Source: an uncultured Clostridia bacterium (GTDB lineage Bacteria > Bacillota > Clostridia > Oscillospirales > Acutalibacteraceae). From it: 34,487 nucleotides of DNA. The stretch spans positions 1 to 34,487 of the forward strand of contig CANQXE010000024.1 of NCBI GenBank assembly GCA_947627725.1, read 5' to 3'. The notes under the pieces are model-generated. The model was not told where the DNA came from. It searched no databases and saw nothing but the letters and a program-made list of their open reading frames with translations. The position numbers and the translations under genes were made by a program. Within the stretch, counting starts at the first letter, position 1, and every line of letters starts with the position of its first letter. Below, one piece after another: positions 20,656-29,223 of this stretch.

Positions 20656-21133
20656 ATGCGGATAAGACGATTTAAGGAAAGTGATGCTGATGAGCTTTCT
20701 GATTTAATTGCTAAAACATTACGAATCACGAATAGTAAAGACTATTCAAATGAATATATAGAAGATAATGTTAAAACCTTTTCACCTGAATTTTTAATTA
20801 ACCATTCACAGTGGACTCATTTATATGTGGTTTGTGAAAAAAAATAAAATGATTGGCTGCGGCGCAATTGGTCCTTACTATGGTAAAGAAGATGAAAGCA
20901 GTTTATTTACTGTGTTTGTACTTCCCGAATATCAAGGAAAAGGAATAGGAAGAAAAATCATTGAAGCACTTGAACAGGATGACTATTTTTTAAGAGCCGA
21001 ACGAATTGAAATACCCGCGTCTGTTACAGCAACACCTTTCTACATAAAAATGGGATACAATTATAAAAACGGCATATGCGAGCCTGATGAAGAAGGTTTA
21101 TTAAGGCTTGAAAAATTCAAAAATAATCATTAA
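20656..21133 (+). pseudogene. GNAT N-acetyltransferase broken by a frameshift in an A8 run
   Basis: Two overlapping frames together give one acetyltransferase. The first runs from ATG 20656 (GGGAG upstream) through RIRRFKESDADELSDLIAKTLRIT to HLYVVCEKK and stops at TAA in GAAAAAAAATAA. The second continues as NKMIGCGAIGPYYGKEDES with the acetyl-CoA loop PEYQGKGIGRKIIEALE and FYIKMGYNYKNG to 21133. Removing one A from the run of eight (20839-20846) restores a single frame of about 160 residues. Either the gene is inactivated, the slip is corrected by transcriptional or ribosomal slippage, or the base count is a sequencing error. The substrate of the acetyltransferase is unknown. Confidence 0.8.
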
Positions 21134-21147
21134 TATTACTGGTTTTT

Positions 21148-21582
21148 ATGAATAAATTAATGATAGTTTTTATCGGCGTTTCAGCTTTTTTAGTGTTGAT
21201 ACTTGTTATTGCTTTATAAAAAGATTGTATTTAAGCGATAAATCCAATCAAGATAATATTCCTCAAAGCAATATCCCTGAATATAATAATGGTTCAGGTG
21301 ATATTGAAACACCGATACTTACAAATCACGCGTCGATGAGAATGCAGGAAAGATTAGGCGTTTGCGGAAACGCACAGATTGCATTAATGAATGAAGCGTT
21401 TAAGTATGGAAGAACTGCTGACAGGTCAAACGGAGATATAAGAATCAAGCTTGAAGATGCCCAGCGCAAATATGACGAAGAAACGGTTGCTAAATTTCAT
21501 AAAGGCTCAATTTTTATATTTACTGCTGAAGATAATATATAAAAACCGTTTATCCGTTTGATAACCATAAATATTTGAATTG
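21148..21582 (+). pseudogene. Membrane-anchored small protein gene with two frameshifts
   Basis: Three frame pieces read as one protein. ATG 21148 starts a 23-residue hydrophobic anchor (NKLMIVFIGVSAFLVLILVIAL) that stops at 21217. A second frame then begins without its own start (KRLYLSDKSNQDNIPQSN) and carries the body TNHASMRMQERLGVCGNAQIALMNEAF, ending at a stop after FIFTAEDNI. One base beyond, a third frame continues as KTVYPFDNHKYLN with a stop at 21580-21582, a natural end. The body weakly recalls DUF4258-type small domains with a HA-RMQER pattern; this is a tentative likeness. The intact ancestor would be a membrane-tethered protein of about 140 residues. Confidence 0.55.
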
Positions 21583-21681
21583 ATTTTAAATAAATATATA
21601 TGCGAATGTTTATTTTAATTTGAAATTAACGGCAATTGTTTCAGAAAAATTTTGTCCGGATATTTATATGGGGATAGAGCA

Positions 21682-22003
21682 ATGGATGATAGGGTTTATG
21701 GAGCAATTCTTGAAAAAGATGAGGGGTATTATACCTACCTTAATAATATATTTGACGGTATTAACAATATACAAAAAGAATATCTCCAAAGAAAAAATTT
21801 TGGAATATGATTTACCTCATGCAGACGGATACAAAGGCTTCTGGGAAAATTCTCTTTCAATTCAGCACCCTCTTGCAAGCATTGAATTAGTCGAATGGGA
21901 TTCAAGCGAGGCACTGATTTTCAGTGATAATAAAGAAATAATAGATTCCTTTAGAAAAGCCTTTCCTCTCAGTGAAGATTTGGCGTTATACAATCAAAGG
22001 TAA
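21682..22003 (+). pseudogene. Uncharacterised cytoplasmic protein gene with frameshift or internal deletion
   Basis: ATG 21682, with GGGGA upstream, opens DDRVYGAILEKDEGYYTYLN and NIFDGINNIQKEY, but this frame stops at 21810. From about 21784 another frame carries ISKEKILEYDLPHADGYKGF, then HPLASIELVEWDSSEALIFS, ending SEDLALYNQR at 22003. The two halves read naturally as the two ends of one protein; from memory, similar proteins have extra sequence between them, so an internal deletion is likely. A TTG-started frame from 21620 reads through the second half but its first 55 residues look non-coding. The function is unknown; acidic single-domain proteins of this type are sometimes immunity proteins, which is speculation here. 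Confidence 0.5.
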
Positions 22004-22055
22004 ATTTTTAAAAATATTAACAATATACTTTTAAAACGTATAAACAATGACATTA

Positions 22056-22083
22056 AAAGGCTCAGATATTATTCTGAGCCTTT
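22056..22083. terminator. Bidirectional terminator
   Basis: A perfect 11-bp stem AAAGGCTCAGA (22056-22066) with TCTGAGCCTTT (22073-22083) and a 6-nt loop lies between the decayed plus-strand genes and the converging HAAS-type gene. Confidence 0.85.
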
Positions 22084-22106
22084 CATTATTACATGATATC
22101 CGTTGG

Positions 22107-24290
22107 CTAATACTCATCGCTTTGAAAAATAAGGTTTCCGTTCTCGTCCCAGCTTGTTTCAAACGCCTTAGTATATTCATTGCCGTTTTGCGATTTGAAT
22201 TTTTTAGTCTTTTCATCATATTTAAGACTTTTGGATGTATCTATATACAAATAACCGTTTTTATTGATAAAGCATATATCCGCCTCATAAAATAAATTAT
22301 TTCTGTCGGTAAGATAATATTCCTTTGTATTTCCTACAGTATGGGTTTTATCCTCAATAGTTTTACAATAGTAGTAATACTTTTTTCCGTCGGCAGTATA
22401 ATAAGGCATATAGTCGCTGCTTGAATAAAAGTATCCCTTTTTATCAAAATATCCGTAGTCAATACGCACCTTTTTCTGCCCGTCAGCGCCATCAAAATTA
22501 ACCCTTTCAAGTGTATCACCAAGGGATTTAACAGCAATGAATTTATCGTTTCTATCATATATAGAGATACTTTTAAACGGTTTGCCGGACAGCATAAAAT
22601 ACCAGTCGTCAAAAACATATTTTGTTGACATATCATATGAATCAAGCAGCGTTTCCTTAACATTGTCAAAATAACTTCCGAGAATGCTAAGGCTTTCCTG
22701 ATATTCCTCCCTTGTCATTTCAGGCTGCTCAACCGCTACCCCTGTCAGCTTTGCGATTTTGGTGCTGCTCATATTTCTGTCTGTGTTTATTATTTCGGTA
22801 ACCTTATCAATCTGATTGTATAATTCCGTATTTTTTTCATTACCCTTAATCGCACGGTATCCCTCTGTACGTTTAAAGGAACCCTCTCCGAAAACGTACT
22901 CAAACTCATAAGAGCAATTCTCTGTTTCAGATAATTTATATGTAATTTTTATGCCGGTTGGTTTAATTTCTTTGTAAAAATCATATTTTTCTATATTATT
23001 GAGCTTACTGGTTTCATACTGATAAAATTTATTTTCCCTGTCCTCCTTAACCTCTAAAAATGACGTTGAAGGTCTGTCATAGCTGTTATCAAAGTAATAA
23101 ATACGTGGCGATAACCTGATATTGCAAAACTCCTGGTCATAATAATCCATTTCCACTCTTTTATCTATGCCTTCCTCAAGAAACTCTTTGCCCGCTTTAT
23201 TTTCCGCAGACTGCAATGATTCGGACTGACCTATTTTTTCATAAAGCTCCGCCATCTCATCGTCCATAGAATCAAGCTCTTCCTGATAATCTTTTCTTAT
23301 TTCCTTTTTGCTTTTTGTTGATTGAAAGCCGATATCAATGCTGACAAGATTTTTTGTATATAAATATCCCGTAAGATGATCATCCTTGTCTCTGTTTTCG
23401 GTAAAATCATAATTGCTCTTCTCTATAAAATCAATAATTTCCTCTTTTGTATCGCACTTTTCCGATAATTCCAAAACATAATCATACGCATCATAATATT
23501 CACTCTTTATCGTATTCAAATCAGCGCTGCACTTGACTGAAAACAGCACGCACAGCACAATTGACGTCAAAGAAAAGCCGCTTGCAACTCCTATGATTAC
23601 GTGCCTGATTCGATTGTCAAATTTTTTGTTGGCAAGACATTTTACTTTAATATTATAAATAAATGAAAATATAAAAGTAACTATTGAAGCAAGAGATACA
23701 AGTAAAACGGCGAGAATGACCTTTTCCTCGCTCGGATAATTTGTCGCGCCGGGTATATCTGTTTTAAAAATAAAATTTATGAGATTCGGCAGACTGTCAC
23801 TCATCTTTTTATCAAGCTCAATTAGTATGAAATAATTAAAAACGCCTGTGGCGCCTATACCTAAAAGCGAAAGAATAACAGGAACTATTTTGTTTCTGAA
23901 AAGCGACAGGGCTGAATAAGCAAACATAATCGCAAACGAAAAACAGGAAGCCCCTAAAATTAATGCGTACAAGCCTACATCATAAAACACATATTGCTTT
24001 AATAGATAAAATACTCCTCCAAGCAGACCAAACCAGATTAAAAGAAAAATCATATCGGCGGCAGGGTTATAAAAATCATTATGAAGTTCACCGAACTGTA
24101 CGGCAACCGTGTCAGTATCGCCCATTGCACAAGCTGCCTTTTCCTCCGACGCCTGATCATCGTATCCGATTTCCTTATAAAAATTTATCCTTTCGTCAAT
24201 ATGGGATTCAAGCTCGGTTGATACAATTTTCTTTGCTCCGGAATTATAAATTTTTTCCGTAGCTTTACCTAAATAATCCTTTTTATTCAT
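22107..24290 (-). CDS. HAAS-type membrane protein, partner of PadR
   Basis: 727 residues. The N-terminal 70 residues (YLGKATEKIY, then ELESHIDERINFYKEIGYDDQASEEKAACAMGD) match the HAAS domain, a helical adaptor typical of proteins encoded beside PadR regulators. Five membrane helices follow between about residues 76 and 252. The remaining 470 residues are hydrophilic, rich in Asp, Glu, Lys and Tyr, with the C-terminal part showing repeated KKGYFYSS or KNGYLYID strands, probably outside the membrane. GAGGAGG precedes the ATG, and the PadR gene lies 25 nt upstream in the same operon. PadR likely controls the level of this membrane protein, perhaps in response to envelope signals. The large C-terminal domain was not recognised. 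Confidence 0.8.
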   Translation of the reverse strand: MNKKDYLGKATEKIYNSGAKKIVSTELESHIDERINFYKEIGYDDQASEEKAACAMGDTDTVAVQFGELHNDFYNPAADMIFLLIWFGLLGGVFYLLKQYVFYDVGLYALILGASCFSFAIMFAYSALSLFRNKIVPVILSLLGIGATGVFNYFILIELDKKMSDSLPNLINFIFKTDIPGATNYPSEEKVILAVLLVSLASIVTFIFSFIYNIKVKCLANKKFDNRIRHVIIGVASGFSLTSIVLCVLFSVKCSADLNTIKSEYYDAYDYVLELSEKCDTKEEIIDFIEKSNYDFTENRDKDDHLTGYLYTKNLVSIDIGFQSTKSKKEIRKDYQEELDSMDDEMAELYEKIGQSESLQSAENKAGKEFLEEGIDKRVEMDYYDQEFCNIRLSPRIYYFDNSYDRPSTSFLEVKEDRENKFYQYETSKLNNIEKYDFYKEIKPTGIKITYKLSETENCSYEFEYVFGEGSFKRTEGYRAIKGNEKNTELYNQIDKVTEIINTDRNMSSTKIAKLTGVAVEQPEMTREEYQESLSILGSYFDNVKETLLDSYDMSTKYVFDDWYFMLSGKPFKSISIYDRNDKFIAVKSLGDTLERVNFDGADGQKKVRIDYGYFDKKGYFYSSSDYMPYYTADGKKYYYYCKTIEDKTHTVGNTKEYYLTDRNNLFYEADICFINKNGYLYIDTSKSLKYDEKTKKFKSQNGNEYTKAFETSWDENGNLIFQSDEY

Positions 24291-24315
24291 ATTTCCTCCT
24301 CTTGTATGGCATTAC

Positions 24316-24642
24316 TCAGGCAAAGTGCAAAACCTTTTTAACAGTAACCGTAAATTCCTCAAATTCCTCAGTTTTACTGTCAAGCTGCTTAAGTCCCTTT
24401 TTAGTTATATGATAATATTTTTTCTTTCTGCCCGAGGAATTGTCCCAGTAGCTTTCAAGAAATCTTTCCTTTTCCATTGCGTGCAAAATCGGATAAAGCG
24501 TACCTTCCTTCAGAGAAAAAACATTATCGCTTCTTGTCTCAAGTGTTTTAATAATTTTATATCCATACATATCTTCACTTTTAAGCACGGATAAAACCAT
24601 AATAGGAATCGTACCCGTTGAAAGCTCTTTACTGATTTTCAT
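24316..24642 (-). CDS. PadR-family transcriptional regulator
   Basis: 108 residues, the length of small PadR-type (subfamily 2) repressors. The winged helix is clear: GTIPIMVLSVLKSEDMYGYKIIKTLE, then VFSLKEGTLYPILHAMEKERFLESYW, GRKKKYYHITKKGLKQL, and a C-terminal dimerisation helix. AGGAGG lies ahead of the ATG. It is the first gene of an operon with the HAAS-type membrane protein, the common pairing for this subfamily. A perfect palindrome sits on the start region of its promoter, which implies autorepression of both genes. The inducer is unknown. Confidence 0.92.
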   Translation of the reverse strand: MKISKELSTGTIPIMVLSVLKSEDMYGYKIIKTLETRSDNVFSLKEGTLYPILHAMEKERFLESYWDNSSGRKKKYYHITKKGLKQLDSKTEEFEEFTVTVKKVLHFA

Positions 24643-24674
24643 AAAATTACCTCCTATTTATACAATTATCGTCT

Positions 24675-24695
24675 ATACATAGATGTTCTATGTAT
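24675..24695. promoter_or_regulatory. PadR operator candidate
   Basis: ATACATAG and CTATGTAT form perfect 8-bp arms around ATGTT. It begins 1 nt downstream of the -10 element and so covers the transcription start of the padR operon. The ATAC/GTAT edges resemble known PadR-type sites. Confidence 0.65.
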
Positions 24696-24696
24696 A

Positions 24697-24725
24697 ATCA
24701 TAGCATATTATCCAACATTTGTCAA
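24697..24725 (-). promoter_or_regulatory. Promoter of the PadR-HAAS operon
   Basis: On the minus strand TTGACA (24720-24725) and TATGAT (24697-24702) are 17 nt apart. Confidence 0.75.
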
Positions 24726-24743
24726 CATATCTTTATATATAAA

Positions 24744-24767
24744 AAGCTCCGCACATTTTGTACGGAG
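24744..24767 (-). terminator. Second, downstream terminator of the oxidoreductase transcript
   Basis: On the minus strand CTCCG and CGGAG arms with a short inner helix are followed by CTTTTTATA. It is weaker than the upstream stem and may act as backup, protecting the padR promoter from read-through. Confidence 0.5.
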
Positions 24768-24784
24768 TTCAACCTGTAAAAAAT

Positions 24785-24812
24785 GGGCTGTCTCACACAA
24801 GTGAGGCAGCCC
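24785..24812 (-). terminator. Terminator of the pyruvate:ferredoxin oxidoreductase gene
   Basis: A 12-bp stem with one wobble (GGGCTGTCTCAC with GTGAGGCAGCCC) and a 4-nt loop is followed on the minus strand by ATTTTTT, 20 nt after the stop codon. Confidence 0.85.
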
Positions 24813-24832
24813 GTTAACACTTTTATTTAATA

Positions 24833-27800
24833 TCAGTCTGCATTCGGAGCATAGTAATCGACAAGCTTTGTAAGCTTATTATACTTCTCAATTGAGTTTT
24901 CCGCTGCGATAGCAAAGAGTTCTTCCGCTTTGCCTGGGAATGATCTCTTGAGAGCAGAGTATCTTGTTTCACCCTCAATGAACTCAACATAATCGGCTGA
25001 CGGAGCCTTGCTGTCAAGGGAGAACGGATTTTTGCCGTCCGCGATAAGAGCAGGATTATAGCGGAAGAGATTCCAATAACCTGCGGCAACCGCCTTCTTC
25101 TGCTCTGTCTGATTGAACGGCATCTTAATACCGTGGTTAATACAGGGAGCATAGCAGATGATGATTGAAGGTCCGTTATATGCGGCAGCCTCCTGGAATG
25201 CCTTTAAGCACTGAGCAGGATTTGCGCCCATTGCAACCTGTGCTACGTAAACATATCCGTAGCTCATAGCAATCTGAGCAAGATCCTTTTTCTTTACAAC
25301 CTTACCTGATGCCGCAAACTTGGCAACAGCGCCTGTCGGTGTAGCCTTTGAAGCCTGACCGCCTGTGTTTGAGTAAACCTCCGTGTCAAATACTACGATA
25401 TTTACATCCTCGTTAGCGGCAATAACATGGTCAAGACCGCCGAAGCCGATATCGTATGCCCAGCCGTCTCCGCCGAAAATGAACTGATACTTTTTAGCGG
25501 CGTAATCCGCGTCCTTAAGGAAGTCAGCGGCAGCGTCAGCAGCCTCGCCGTCAAATGAAGTATTCTGAATTGCATCAATCAAAGCGTCAGCAGCGGCTGT
25601 GTTTGTTTCAGCATCATTATAAGTATCAAGCCAAGCCTGTACCTTATCGGCAACAGGTGTGTCAAGAAGCACCTGAGCGTCCGCAGCAAGTCTTTCACGA
25701 ATCTGCTTCTGAGCAAGAAGCATACCGTAACCGAACTCCGCGTTATCCTCAAAGAGTGAGTTTGACCATGCAGGACCGTGACCCTTCTTGTCAACTGTAT
25801 ACGGTGTTGAAGGTGCGGAACCGCCCCAGATTGAAGAACAGCCTGTTGCGTTGGCAATATACATCTTGTCACCGAAGAGCTGCGTAGCAAGCTTTGCATA
25901 AGGAGTTTCGCCGCAGCCTGCGCAAGCGCCGGAAAATTCAAGATAAGGCTTCCTGAACTGAACGCCGATTGTGTTATTTGTAAGTACCTCCGGCTTTGCG
26001 TCAGTATCAACAAGAGCGTCGAATACCTTCTGCTCGCCAAGCTGAGATGCGATAGGCTTCATTGTGAGCGCCTTAGTAGGACAAACATTTGCGCAAGAGC
26101 CGCAACCGGTACAGTCAAGAGTTGAAATGATAACCGCAAACTTATAAGGAGTTCTCTTATGGTCAACCATCTTTGTTCCCTCTGGAGCATTTGCGGCCTC
26201 GTCAGCATTAAGACATACGGGGCGAACAACCGCGTGAGGACAAACCATAGAGCAAAGGTTACACTGCGCACATTTTGTGCTGTCCCATTCAGGAACTGAG
26301 ATTGCGATACCTCTCTTCTCAAACGCAGCCGAACCCTGAGGATATACACCGTCGGCACATTCAACAAATGTTGAAACAGGAAGATCGTCGCCGTGAAGTC
26401 TGCCGACAGGATCAAGAATATCCTTAACAAACTTCTTCATTTCAGGACGCTCGGTAGGAATAACAAGCTCAGCAGGCTCGTCAACAGCATCTTTCCATGA
26501 TTCGGGAACATCAATCTTGACAAGCTCTTTAGAGCCTCTGTCAATACCGGCGTGGTTAGCGTTTACGATAGCCTCACCCTTCTTGGAGAACTTTTTGACA
26601 ACGGCTGCCTTCATAAGCTCAATTGCCTTTTCAACAGGAAGGATATTTGAAATTGTGAAGAATGCTGACTGAAGAATTGTTGATGCTCTGCCGGGCAGAC
26701 CAACCTCCTCAGCAATCTTAATACCGTTTATTGTGTAGAACTGAATATTATTTTCAGCAATATATCTCTTCATTGACGCGGGAAGCTCCTTGTCAAGCTC
26801 CTCGGGAGTCCAGATACAGTTGAGAAGAAATGTACCGCCCGGAACAATATCCTGTACCATATCATACTTGGTTACATATGACGGATTGTGGCAGGCAACG
26901 AAATTAGCCTTATTAATAAGGTATGTTGATGTTATCGGTGATGAGCCGAAACGAAGGTGAGATACTGTTATACCGCCTGATTTCTTTGAGTCATAGAAGA
27001 AATAGCCCTGCGCGTACATATCCGTATTATCACCGATAATCTTGATAGAATCCTTGTTTGCGCCTACTGTACCGTCAGATCCGAGACCCCAGAACTTACA
27101 GGAGGTTGTGCCTGCGGGAGTTGTATCCGGGCTTTCGGTAACGTCAAGTGAAAGATTTGTTACATCATCGTGGATTGAAAGTGTAAACTGCTTCTTTGGA
27201 GCGTCTGCTGCCATATTGTTGTAAACCGAAATAATATGAGCAGGTAATGTATCCTTTGAGCCGAGACCGTAGCGTCCGCCGTATACCGGAACATTCTCAT
27301 ACTTAGAGCCTTTAAGTGCGGCAACAACATCAAGATAAAGGGGCTCGCCGAGTGAACCCGGCTCCTTCGTTCTGTCGATAACCGAAATTGTCTTAACAGA
27401 CTCGGGAATAACATCAATGAGATGCTTAACGGAAAACGGTCTGTAAAGGTGAACCTTAATCATACCAACCTTTTCACCGCGCGCGTTAAGGTAATCAACA
27501 GTCTCCTGAATCGTATCGCAGACCGAACCCATAGCAACGATAACTCTTTCAGCGTCAGCGGCTCCGTAATAATTAAAGAGCTTATAATCCGTGCCGAGCT
27601 TCTCGTTAATCTTATTCATATACATCTCTGTTGCGGCAACTGCATCGTTATAATACTTGTTGCAAGCCTCACGATGCTGGAAGAAGATGTCGCTGTTTTC
27701 AGCGGAGCCGCGAAGAACAGGTCTTTCAGGATTCAGCGCACGCGCACGGAATGCCTGAATATCCTCCATATCTACCATTGACTTCAGGTCATCGTAATCC

Positions 27801-28357
27801 CAAATCTCAATCTTCTGTACCTCGTGTGATGTACGGAAGCCGTCAAAGAAATGAAGGAAAGGCACACGGCTCTTAAGCGTTGAAAGGTGAGCAACGGCGC
27901 CGAGGTCCATAACCTCCTGAACATTTGCCGAACAGAGCATTGCGTAGCCTGTCTGGCGGCATGCCATAACGTCTGAATGGTCACCGAAAATATTGAGTGC
28001 GTGAGTTGAAACACAGCGTGCTGATACATGAATAACAGACGGAATGAGCTCACCAGCTATCTTATACATATTAGGAATCATAAGAAGAAGACCCTGTGAT
28101 GCAGTATAAGTCGTTGTGAGAGCGCCTGCTGAAAGCGAGCCGTGAACAGCACCTGCTGCACCTGCCTCGGATTCCATTTCAGCAACCTTTACAGTCTGAC
28201 CAAAAATGTTTTTTACTCCCCTTGCAGACATAGCGTCTGTTTCCTCAGCCATGTTTGATGAAGGAGTAATCGGATAAATTGCGGCAACCTCAGTGAACGC
28301 GTAACTTACGTGCGCAGCGGCAGTGTTACCGTCCATGGTTTTCTTTTTTCTTGCCAT
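24833..28357 (-). CDS. nifJ: Pyruvate:ferredoxin (flavodoxin) oxidoreductase, single-chain
   Basis: 1174 residues, the usual size. It converts pyruvate and CoA to acetyl-CoA and CO2 while reducing ferredoxin, the central step of clostridial sugar fermentation. The N-terminal domain opens with GNTAAAHVSYAFTEVAAIYPITPSS; the pyrophosphate-side and CoA domains follow. Two 4Fe-4S cluster motifs lie near residues 690-705 (CAQCNLCSMVCP) and 748-760 (CTGCGSCANVCP). The C-terminal TPP domain has GACAGCGETPY with the cluster-ligating Cys pair and GDGWAYDIG near 962. The start follows GGAGG. The gene is monocistronic with its own strong promoter, an inverted repeat in the leader and tandem terminators. 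All catalytic motifs appear intact. Confidence 0.95.
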   Translation of the reverse strand: MARKKKTMDGNTAAAHVSYAFTEVAAIYPITPSSNMAEETDAMSARGVKNIFGQTVKVAEMESEAGAAGAVHGSLSAGALTTTYTASQGLLLMIPNMYKIAGELIPSVIHVSARCVSTHALNIFGDHSDVMACRQTGYAMLCSANVQEVMDLGAVAHLSTLKSRVPFLHFFDGFRTSHEVQKIEIWDYDDLKSMVDMEDIQAFRARALNPERPVLRGSAENSDIFFQHREACNKYYNDAVAATEMYMNKINEKLGTDYKLFNYYGAADAERVIVAMGSVCDTIQETVDYLNARGEKVGMIKVHLYRPFSVKHLIDVIPESVKTISVIDRTKEPGSLGEPLYLDVVAALKGSKYENVPVYGGRYGLGSKDTLPAHIISVYNNMAADAPKKQFTLSIHDDVTNLSLDVTESPDTTPAGTTSCKFWGLGSDGTVGANKDSIKIIGDNTDMYAQGYFFYDSKKSGGITVSHLRFGSSPITSTYLINKANFVACHNPSYVTKYDMVQDIVPGGTFLLNCIWTPEELDKELPASMKRYIAENNIQFYTINGIKIAEEVGLPGRASTILQSAFFTISNILPVEKAIELMKAAVVKKFSKKGEAIVNANHAGIDRGSKELVKIDVPESWKDAVDEPAELVIPTERPEMKKFVKDILDPVGRLHGDDLPVSTFVECADGVYPQGSAAFEKRGIAISVPEWDSTKCAQCNLCSMVCPHAVVRPVCLNADEAANAPEGTKMVDHKRTPYKFAVIISTLDCTGCGSCANVCPTKALTMKPIASQLGEQKVFDALVDTDAKPEVLTNNTIGVQFRKPYLEFSGACAGCGETPYAKLATQLFGDKMYIANATGCSSIWGGSAPSTPYTVDKKGHGPAWSNSLFEDNAEFGYGMLLAQKQIRERLAADAQVLLDTPVADKVQAWLDTYNDAETNTAAADALIDAIQNTSFDGEAADAAADFLKDADYAAKKYQFIFGGDGWAYDIGFGGLDHVIAANEDVNIVVFDTEVYSNTGGQASKATPTGAVAKFAASGKVVKKKDLAQIAMSYGYVYVAQVAMGANPAQCLKAFQEAAAYNGPSIIICYAPCINHGIKMPFNQTEQKKAVAAGYWNLFRYNPALIADGKNPFSLDSKAPSADYVEFIEGETRYSALKRSFPGKAEELFAIAAENSIEKYNKLTKLVDYYAPNAD

Positions 28358-28402
28358 TAAAACATCCTCCTAAGTAAATAAAATATTTTAATTTATAATG
28401 TA

Positions 28403-28430
28403 CAAGGTCAAATAAAACTACTTAACCTTG
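28403..28430. promoter_or_regulatory. Inverted repeat in the oxidoreductase leader
   Basis: CAAGGTCAA (28403-28411) and TTAACCTTG (28422-28430) pair with one mismatch in nine across a 10-nt spacer. It lies right at the expected start of transcription, an operator-like position; the regulator is not known. Confidence 0.4.
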
Positions 28431-28433
28431 CTA

Positions 28434-28462
28434 ATTATATCACTAATATATAATAAATTCAA
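28434..28462 (-). promoter_or_regulatory. Promoter of the pyruvate:ferredoxin oxidoreductase gene
   Basis: On the minus strand TTGAAT (28457-28462) and a consensus TATAAT (28434-28439) are 17 nt apart, giving a leader of about 70 nt. Confidence 0.65.
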
Positions 28463-28474
28463 TCATAAAAATAA

Positions 28475-28504
28475 AAAAGCGGCAAGAATTTTCCCGCCGC
28501 TTTT
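28475..28504 (-). terminator. Terminator of the epimerase-nadE-lipoprotein run
   Basis: AAAAGCGGC and GCCGCTTTT form a perfect 9-bp stem with T residues following on the minus strand, 11 nt after the lipoprotein stop. Confidence 0.85.
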
Positions 28505-28515
28505 ATCTTTAGTAT

Positions 28516-29211
28516 TTACATCATACCGCCGTCCATGATTTCTATACCGGTAACAGGCGTAATCGTTCCCTTATTTTCATTTGCCGGGATTGTTACGCTG
28601 TTTGAATAATGCGCAACGCTAATATCCTTAAGCTCAATATACGCTTTCACTTCACCCTTAACCTTTTTTATTTTAAAGGTTTCACTCTTTTTAGTGCCGT
28701 CAAGAACAATTTTCAAAGGTTCAAGCGCGGTGTATTTTTTATCTCCGTCAACCTTATAATATAAAGTCAGCTCTGTCTCCTCATCATTGTAATAAGGGAG
28801 ATTAACGGTTATTGTCACATCGCGTTTTTTTGCTTTGGCGGTAGTCGTTTTTTCAGTAGTTGTCTGCTTTTGGGATGTAGTTTTATTATTCGTTTTTCTT
28901 GAAGTCGTTTCTTCGGTAGTTTCACTGCCTGTTCTGTCATTATTTCCTGCTGTTGTACTTCTTGCGCCGCCTGTCTGCGATGAGCCTGACGAAGCGCCGC
29001 CCTGTGCAGAGGTTTCTTTCTCAGACTGCTGACTGCCGTTTTCCTCCGTAACTATCTCCGTTACCGCGTTACCGTCCTTGTCTGTTACCGTTTTTCCGTT
29101 TTCATCCGTAACCGTAACGGTGACGGGCGTATCAACATATTCCGATGATGAACAAGCGGTAAAAACAAACACTACCGCGATTATCATTGAAATGGAAATT
29201 ATTTTTTTCAT
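28516..29211 (-). CDS. Putative lipoprotein with Ser/Thr-rich linker
   Basis: 231 residues. A lipoprotein signal peptide (KKIISISMIIAVVFVFTAC) ends at a lipobox Cys at position 20, so the mature protein should be anchored on the outer face of the cell membrane. Residues about 25-60 hold Val/Thr repeats (VTVTVTDENGKTVTDKDGN). Residues 60-130 are low-complexity Ser, Thr, Gly, Gln and Lys and probably a flexible wall-spanning linker. Residues about 130-225 look like a small beta-rich domain (RDVTITVNLPYYNDEETELTLYY). AAGGGG precedes the ATG, 12 nt after the nadE stop, so it is co-transcribed with nadE, though no functional link is evident. No known family was recognised. Confidence 0.8.
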   Translation of the reverse strand: MKKIISISMIIAVVFVFTACSSSEYVDTPVTVTVTDENGKTVTDKDGNAVTEIVTEENGSQQSEKETSAQGGASSGSSQTGGARSTTAGNNDRTGSETTEETTSRKTNNKTTSQKQTTTEKTTTAKAKKRDVTITVNLPYYNDEETELTLYYKVDGDKKYTALEPLKIVLDGTKKSETFKIKKVKGEVKAYIELKDISVAHYSNSVTIPANENKGTITPVTGIEIMDGGMM

Positions 29212-29223
29212 TTTAAAAACCCC

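Noticed and set aside
25579-26040. Long open frame overlapping the oxidoreductase gene in another frame
   Set aside because: It is a shadow of strong codon bias in a highly conserved gene; its protein is rich in Leu, Arg and Ser with no domain, and no ribosome site is present.
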